This document shows, piece after piece, positions 9,301-10,657 of a stretch of 10,657 nt of DNA. The DNA lies in the NCBI GenBank assembly GCA_028565635.1, contig JAOXYB010040927.1, positions 1-10,657 of the forward strand, written 5' to 3'. The first letter of the stretch is position 1, and each line of letters starts with the position of its first letter. The notes under the pieces were generated by a model. It did not search any database. It was not told the DNA's origin and saw only the letters and a program-made list of their open reading frames with translations. Origin of the DNA: Phoronis ovalis. Lineage: Eukaryota > Phoronida > Phoronidae. Made by a program: the position numbers and the translations under genes.

Positions 9301-10131
9301 TGAAATGTATAGACTGATTGATATTGCAAGACAAACAGCACAAGGCATGGAGTAAGTTTAAACTGTTCTCCTAGAAGTATTAGTAATTGTGAACAAATAT
9401 TGGCCTTTATCTTTATTCAGAATGTTGTTGATGCTGCACAGTGCATTGTCTATACTTTTTGAAAAGGATAAAATAACATTTTCTATTCATTTTAGATGTA
9501 AAATACTGAGAAAATCATCACTGATGACTTGTGTTGCATAACTTACTGTTGCCATCTGTACTCTGACGAATTCTTAACTTTTCTGTAATGTAATTAAGTG
9601 TGCCAAGTGATTTCTGGCTGTCATGGATTCAATTCCATACAAATTTTGTTTCTACCATTACTGCACTACTAATGCCAACATTAATAGCTGGTCTATTATC
9701 ATTTTGTACTATGTGTCATTAGATTTGATCACTATTTGCCCATTACAATTCTGTCACTGTTACTATTGCTGGCAATGAGATGCGACCCTGTGATATCTCG
9801 TTTGTAAAGACATTATAGTATGCAGCTAGCGCATTACCACATTAGCTTAAACTGCAGTGGGAACATTCAAATTGTAAAATCAAATATGATAAGGATATCG
9901 ACTAAAGATTCCACTGTAGTTCAAGCTAACACGATAATACCCTTGCTTCATAACTAATGTCCTCAGTACAAAATATGACATCACAAACGAAATACCACTA
10001 AACCACAGGGTCATATTTCATTGCAAAGGATAGTAAAATGGTGATTGCTACTTTCCTTAACATCATTTTGATTATTGTTTCCAGCTACCTCCATGCCAAG
10101 AACATCATACACAGAGATTTGAAATCAAACA
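233..10131 (+). CDS. Raf: Raf family Ser/Thr kinase (MAPKKK), partial gene of 12 exons
   Basis: This is a Raf protein kinase, which carries the signal from Ras-GTP to MEK and ERK at the plasma membrane. Joined exons: 233-336, 738-843, 1274-1362, 1592-1681, then either 2288-2468 or 2875-3022, then 5467-5518, 7398-7496, 8002-8150, 8723-8919, 9175-9351, 10085-10131. The frame stays open for 430 codons plus one base (419 with the alternative exon). Domain order is Ras-binding domain, C1 zinc domain, 14-3-3 motif, Ser/Pro linker, kinase domain, the order known for Raf. The start codon, the beginning of the Ras-binding domain, the DFG motif, the activation loop, the C-lobe and the C-terminal 14-3-3 site are outside the window. 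Invertebrates usually have one Raf gene, so this is probably the single orthologue of vertebrate ARAF, BRAF and RAF1. Exon borders were set by eye from splice consensus and protein similarity; no transcript was available. Confidence 0.96.
508..545. repeat. Inverted repeat, 10-bp perfect arms
   Basis: AAATTCGGCC at 508-517 is the exact reverse complement of GGCCGAATTT at 536-545, with an 18-nt spacer. It could form a stem-loop in the pre-mRNA or be a remnant of a small transposon. The function is not known. Confidence 0.7.
624..638. repeat. GC-rich hairpin, 6-bp stem with CAA loop
   Basis: CCCTCG (624-629), CAA, CGAGGG (633-638) form a tight hairpin inside AT-rich intron. It is not followed by a T run and the setting is a eukaryotic intron, so it is not a bacterial-type terminator. 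The role is unknown. Confidence 0.6.
738..843 (+). CDS. Raf: Raf exon: end of Ras-binding domain and first C1 zinc ligand
   Basis: Bordered by ctccttccag and gtaagt; 106 nt, one base completing Lys then 35 codons to HNF. The stretch [18 protein letters not shown] matches the last helix and strand of the Ras-binding domain (RAF1 LDWNTDAASLIGEELQVD). After a linker ([11 protein letters not shown]) slightly longer than in vertebrate Raf, the His of HNF (835-837) is the first zinc ligand of the C1 domain that continues on the next exon. An open frame runs from 664 to 861 through the exon, but its ATG is in the intron and is not a gene start. The exit is phase 0. Confidence 0.95.
844..1273 (+). 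other. Intron between RBD and C1 exons
   Basis: AT-rich intron, gtaagt to cttttcag. I see no gene, clear repeat or motif in it. Confidence 0.88.
1274..1362 (+). CDS. Raf: Raf exon: C1 cysteine-rich domain, first half
   Basis: Bordered by cttttcag and gtaagc; 89 nt, 29 codons plus two bases, starting [19 protein letters not shown]. This is the atypical C1 domain of Raf, which binds phosphatidylserine and packs on the kinase in the inactive state; unlike protein kinase C it does not bind diacylglycerol. Read across the junctions the zinc pattern is H-x12-C-x2-C-x9-C-x2-C-x4-H-x2-C-x7-C, with the short x9 loop typical of Raf rather than the longer loop of phorbol-binding C1 domains. This exon gives the CDSC and CQTC pairs. 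The run [10 protein letters not shown] is the same as in human RAF1 and BRAF as I recall them. Confidence 0.96.
1363..1591 (+). other. Intron within the C1 domain
   Basis: Short AT-rich intron, gtaagc to gttttag, splitting the Lys codon of GYKFH. Nothing else is seen in it. Confidence 0.88.
1592..1681 (+). CDS. Raf: Raf exon: end of C1 domain and start of linker
   Basis: Bordered by aatgttttag and gtgagt; 90 nt, one base completing Lys, then 29 codons, then CA. The text [13 protein letters not shown] supplies the last three zinc ligands (His, Cys, Cys) of the C1 domain. After it comes a short charged stretch ([16 protein letters not shown]) with no domain I recognise. The exit is phase 2 with the bases CA, and this decides which of the next two exons can be joined: CA+T gives His with the 2288 exon, CA+A gives Gln with the 2875 exon, and both then read on in an open frame. 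Confidence 0.93.
1682..2287 (+). other. Intron before alternative exon A
   Basis: AT-rich intron, gtgagt to gtttcag. An open frame at 1725-2036 has no likeness to a known protein and has the base use of intron, so I do not call it coding. If alternative exon B is used, this intron extends to 2874. Confidence 0.85.
2288..2468 (+). CDS. Raf: Raf alternative exon A: conserved-region-2 14-3-3 site
   Basis: Bordered by ttgtttcag and gtatgt; 181 nt, one base completing His then 60 codons. It begins [14 protein letters not shown], has a proline-directed Thr (STPTK) and ends PHVIE. It carries [10 protein letters not shown], which matches the 14-3-3 site of Raf conserved region 2 (RAF1 around S259, BRAF around S365). 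The phospho-acceptor serine is at 2412-2414. In the known families 14-3-3 binding here keeps Raf inactive in the cytosol, and the SHOC2-PP1 phosphatase removes the phosphate when Ras is active. The exon is richer in G+C than the introns. Its length is 1 mod 3 with phase 2 in and phase 0 out, the same as the exon at 2875-3022, so I read the two as mutually exclusive. This one is the closer match to B-Raf and is probably the main form. Confidence 0.93.
2469..2874 (+). other. Spacer between the two alternative 14-3-3 exons
   Basis: This 406-nt stretch separates the two alternative exons. It is too long for simple steric blocking between the exon A donor and the exon B acceptor, so some other mechanism would have to keep the exons exclusive. 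It is AT-rich with TATA-like and gtatatgtatgtat runs near 2764-2820. I see no coding text in it. Confidence 0.8.
2875..3022 (+). CDS. Raf: Raf alternative exon B: second, diverged 14-3-3 site exon
   Basis: Bordered by gtgattgtag and gtatca; 148 nt, one base completing Gln then 49 codons. The text runs [17 protein letters not shown], a proline run, [12 protein letters not shown], and ends NNEYIE. It repeats the plan of the preceding exon: a start like it (QFLAAP against HILAGE), a Pro-rich middle, R-S-x-S-A-P-N-V (phospho-acceptor Ser at 2960-2962) and an end in I-E. With the acceptor at 2873-2874 it has phase 2 in and phase 0 out, as exon A has. Joined after exon A it reads out of frame into TAA at 3004-3006, so it can replace exon A but not follow it. 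A second AG at 2881-2882 would put it out of frame after exon 1592-1681. I infer an alternative Raf isoform with its own 14-3-3 site and a different flank; expression is not shown by sequence. Confidence 0.8.
3023..5466 (+). other. Large intron after the alternative exons
   Basis: A 2.4-kb intron, gtatca to ttttacag. Bases 3023-3640 are plain AT-rich sequence. About 3640-5060 is a degenerate repeat array, listed separately. Bases 5060-5466 are again plain, with a small hairpin at 5174-5195 (TACCTTC, 8-nt loop, GAAGGTA). The open frames at 3489-3749 (+) and 4485-4667 (-) lie in or next to the repeat array and are not convincing genes. Confidence 0.85.
3640..5060. repeat. Degenerate head-to-tail repeat array, transposon-like
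   Basis: The same modules recur in one orientation with many point changes and gaps. The opening module ((A)CAGCTTCAGTTTTT, then GATCAGCTTCATATTT-like text and GTACAG) starts near 3644, 3904, 4038, 4360 and 4450. The module AATGACCTTGAAAAGTGG occurs at 3823-3840 and 4278-4295, with changed copies near 4638 and 4855. The modules TGGATTACTTCCAA and CCATNATTGTTCCCRAGAG also recur. A full unit is roughly 320-450 bp and several copies are partial. Copies fade after about 4900. There is no coding domain. It may be old insertions of one interspersed family or a decayed tandem duplication; I cannot name the family. Confidence 0.75.
5467..5518 (+). CDS. Raf: Raf exon: short serine-rich linker exon
   Basis: Bordered by ctattttacag and gtaaga; 52 nt, 17 codons plus G, reading [17 protein letters not shown]. 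It lies between conserved region 2 and the kinase domain, the variable part of Raf where exon use differs between animals. It accepts phase 0 from either 14-3-3 exon and leaves in phase 1. It has one Ser-Pro that could be an ERK feedback site (inference). The exon is short and rests on splice signals, phase fit and lack of stops, not on strong similarity. If both 14-3-3 exons were skipped, the frame entering here would give CAG ATT TAG, a stop at 5471-5473. Confidence 0.85.
5519..7397 (+). other. Intron between linker exons
   Basis: A 1.9-kb AT-rich intron, gtaaga to gttgcag. Open frames at 5871-6083 (+) and 6181-6429 (-) show no recognisable protein features and have the base use of the intron. 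A small GTGAA repeat (about 6578-6593) is the only local pattern I noted. An undetected small optional exon cannot be excluded. Confidence 0.85.
7398..7496 (+). CDS. Raf: Raf exon: basic linker exon, possible cassette
   Basis: Bordered by gttgttgcag and gtttgt; 99 nt, two bases completing Glu, 32 codons, then G. It reads [18 protein letters not shown] followed by [14 protein letters not shown], rich in Lys, Arg and His. I recognise no domain. It is a multiple of three and has phase 1 at both ends, so leaving it out joins the exons at 5467 and 8002 without a frame change (Ser-Pro-Ser-Gly-Gln). It may be an optional exon, like the alternative linker exons of vertebrate BRAF. The donor gtttgt is weaker than others in the gene, which would suit regulated use (inference). 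Confidence 0.8.
7497..8001 (+). other. Intron before Ser/Pro linker exon
   Basis: AT-rich intron, gtttgt to tattttcag. The end of it is open in the frame of the next exon from 7887, but the text there is hydrophobic and does not resemble Raf. Nothing else is seen. Confidence 0.83.
8002..8150 (+). CDS. Raf: Raf exon: Ser/Pro-rich linker before the kinase
   Basis: Bordered by tgtattttcag and gtatgt; 149 nt, two bases completing Gly then 49 codons. It starts [19 protein letters not shown] and ends AESQTAKKV. The region has four Ser-Pro dipeptides, the kind of cluster through which ERK feeds back on Raf (known in RAF1 and BRAF linkers; inferred here). Near the end QRSRSGSAE fits R-x-R-x-x-S, a basophilic (Akt/SGK type) site, at about the place of the RKSSSSSE stretch of human BRAF. 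An open frame covers 7887-8279, but its flanks are intron. The exit is phase 0, directly before the kinase exon. Confidence 0.9.
8151..8722 (+). other. Intron before the kinase domain
   Basis: AT-rich intron, gtatgt to cattatag, separating the variable linker from the kinase exons. I see no repeat or coding text in it. Confidence 0.88.
8723..8919 (+). CDS. Raf: Raf exon: N-region and kinase N-lobe with P-loop
   Basis: Bordered by ctacattatag and gtaagt; 197 nt, 65 codons plus two bases. It begins [24 protein letters not shown] (8738-8749) is the N-region just before the kinase: acidic as in B-Raf SSDD, not tyrosine-bearing as in RAF1 SSYY. The following Trp is the conserved dimer-supporting residue. 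Then come the glycine loop GSGSFGTV (Gly-rich part at 8792-8809), the ATP-binding Lys of VAIKK (8849-8851), and the helix C Glu in FKNEVAVL (8903-8905), its salt-bridge partner. All N-lobe catalytic residues are present. [13 protein letters not shown] is typical of protostome Raf; vertebrate Raf has KWHGDVAVK at this place. Confidence 0.97.
8920..9174 (+). other. Intron within the kinase N-lobe
   Basis: Short AT-rich intron, gtaagt to cttttag, splitting the Arg codon of VLRKTRH. Nothing else is seen in it. Confidence 0.9.
9175..9351 (+). CDS. Raf: Raf exon: kinase dimer interface, gatekeeper and hinge
   Basis: Bordered by actacttttag and gtaagt; 177 nt, one base completing Arg, 58 codons, then GA. 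It starts [12 protein letters not shown]. With the Arg before it this is the RKTRH dimer-interface motif (BRAF R509 region), needed for side-to-side Raf dimers. The gatekeeper is Thr (9242-9244, in AIITQW) and the hinge has the Raf-type Cys (QWCEGSSLY), as in human BRAF T529 and C532. SSLYKHLHV and [11 protein letters not shown] complete helices D and E. The exon is 177 nt, which I recall as the exact length of human BRAF exon 13, so this exon seems unchanged since the common ancestor. Confidence 0.97.
9752..10045. mobile_element. Long imperfect inverted repeat, fold-back or MITE-like element
   Basis: The left arm (about 9752-9864) and the right arm (about 9907-10045) are reverse complements over most of their length. 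Matching blocks, left against right read on the other strand: TTACTAT then GCAATGAGATGCGACCCTGTG against GCAATGAAATATGACCCTGTG; CGTTTGT in both; ACATTAGCTTAAACTGCAGTGGGA against GTGTTAGCTTGAACTACAGTGGAA in part. The right arm has an extra dozen or so bases near 9993-10005. There is no open frame. This is the form of a non-autonomous fold-back transposon; no target-site duplication was confirmed. Confidence 0.72.
10053..10061 (+). promoter_or_regulatory. Strong branch-site-like motif TTCCTTAAC
   Basis: TTCCTTAAC is the consensus branch site of U12-type introns, here with its last A 24 nt before the acceptor AG end. The intron's donor is a plain U2 gtaagt, so it probably serves as an ordinary U2 branch site or is a chance match. 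Confidence 0.45.
10085..10131 (+). CDS. Raf: Raf exon: kinase catalytic loop (HRDLKSN)
   Basis: Bordered by tgtttccag and GTATCCTTT; 47 nt, one base completing Asp, 15 codons, then A. It reads [15 protein letters not shown]: the catalytic loop with the proton-acceptor Asp (10116-10118), the Lys that contacts the phosphate, and the metal-binding Asn, in the order HRDxKxxN. The next codon begins with A, as expected for the Asn of SNNIFL, with the DFG exon beyond the window. The exon is 47 nt, as I recall for human BRAF exon 14. Its 5' splice site is not of the ordinary kind (see the separate entry), so the boundary is set by the U12-type consensus and by protein similarity. Confidence 0.95.
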
Positions 10132-10140
10132 GTATCCTTT
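10132..10140 (+). promoter_or_regulatory. U12-type (minor spliceosome) 5' splice site
   Basis: The intron after the catalytic-loop exon starts GTATCCTTT, a full match to the U12-type donor consensus (A or G)TATCCTTT read by U11 and U6atac snRNAs. The other donors in the gene are of the ordinary U2 kind (gtaagt, gtatgt and similar). Raf-family kinases are among the genes I recall as carrying minor introns, so a conserved U12 intron at this place is plausible. The branch site and acceptor are beyond the window. Confidence 0.85.
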
Positions 10141-10657
10141 GTGTTGTTTTGTTTTTTTCATGCTGCATGCCATTATTTTAAAGATAAACCTAACGGCTCC
10201 TTTGATCAGATAAAATGAAGCATAACATGATTTAAAGAAGTTTTAGTGTTTTCAAGACTTCTCCCAAATCTTACGGGAAATGTAACTTTTGAATTGAAAT
10301 ATGGTTTTAAAGCTAAGCTTAACCCCTGTCTTTTACAGTGTTCTGACATAATATACTACATAATGGCGCCTGAATTCTATTTTTGACAAGGGTTGGTAAA
10401 CTAAAGGGATCTCAGTTCACAAAATGGGTTCTTATACACATCGATAATCAAAAATATATTCAAAAATGCAAATATATGCTTTGAGCACACACTACGGCAT
10501 CAAATATACCGAACCAGAATTGCTTATAGAAGCAATATTATAAGAGTGACATATATCAGTGTATATAAATATCAAGCATACAACCAGCTGAGGCATATCA
10601 GCCAGGCAATGAACACATTACTAGGCACATTAGTAATTATATGGCAAATAATTTGTT
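10132..10657 (+). other. Start of U12-type intron, runs off the window
   Basis: AT-rich sequence after the catalytic-loop exon. The next Raf exon (NIFL.. and the DFG motif) is not present. A short MAPEF reading at 10363-10377 is out of context and was rejected. Confidence 0.85.

Larger units (their letters stand above)
9352..10084 (+). other. Intron with fold-back element and U12-like branch site
   Basis: Intron from gtaagt to gtttccag between the hinge and catalytic-loop exons. Its 3' part holds a long imperfect inverted repeat (about 9752-10045). TTCCTTAAC (10053-10061) lies 23 nt before the exon. The first 400 bases are plain AT-rich sequence. Confidence 0.88.

Noticed and set aside
10339-10386. 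Possible exon with MAPEF, like the kinase WMAPE motif, after a tttacag acceptor
   Set aside because: The frame is only 15 codons to TGA, there is no DFG or activation-loop text before it, and it does not match the expected next exon (NIFL). Chance.

Overview
The window is a slice of one eukaryotic gene on the + strand: an invertebrate Raf (BRAF/RAF1-type) MAP kinase kinase kinase. About 88% is AT-rich intron. Twelve short coding blocks with GT..AG borders join, in frame, into Ras-binding domain, cysteine-rich C1 domain, Ser/Pro-rich linker and the first half of the kinase domain. The gene is cut at both ends: the start of the Ras-binding domain lies upstream and the kinase activation loop onward lies downstream. 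The kinase text ([37 protein letters not shown]) looks like a protostome Raf, arthropod preferred over mollusc; this is by recall of the family, not a search.

Layout: exons at 233-336 and 738-843 (Ras-binding domain), 1274-1362 and 1592-1681 (C1 zinc domain), 2288-2468 and 2875-3022 (two alternative exons, each with an R-S-x-S-A-P-N-V 14-3-3 site), 5467-5518, 7398-7496 and 8002-8150 (linker), 8723-8919, 9175-9351 and 10085-10131 (kinase N-lobe to catalytic loop). Only one of the two 14-3-3 exons can be used per mRNA. Both have the same entry and exit phases; including both, or neither, brings an in-frame stop. Either choice leaves a continuous frame: 430 codons with the first exon, 419 with the second.

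Introns hold several further items: a degenerate head-to-tail repeat array (about 3640-5060), a long imperfect inverted repeat that looks like a fold-back transposable element (about 9752-10045), two small GC-rich hairpins (508-545 and 624-638), and a textbook U12-type 5' splice site (GTATCCTTT) at 10132.

Taken together, the encoded protein would bind Ras-GTP through the RBD and membrane lipid through the C1 domain. It would be held inactive by 14-3-3 on the alternative exon's serine, and would phosphorylate MEK through the kinase domain. The N-region before the kinase (SNED) is acidic as in B-Raf rather than SSYY as in RAF1. I see no second gene, tRNA, rRNA or CRISPR array.
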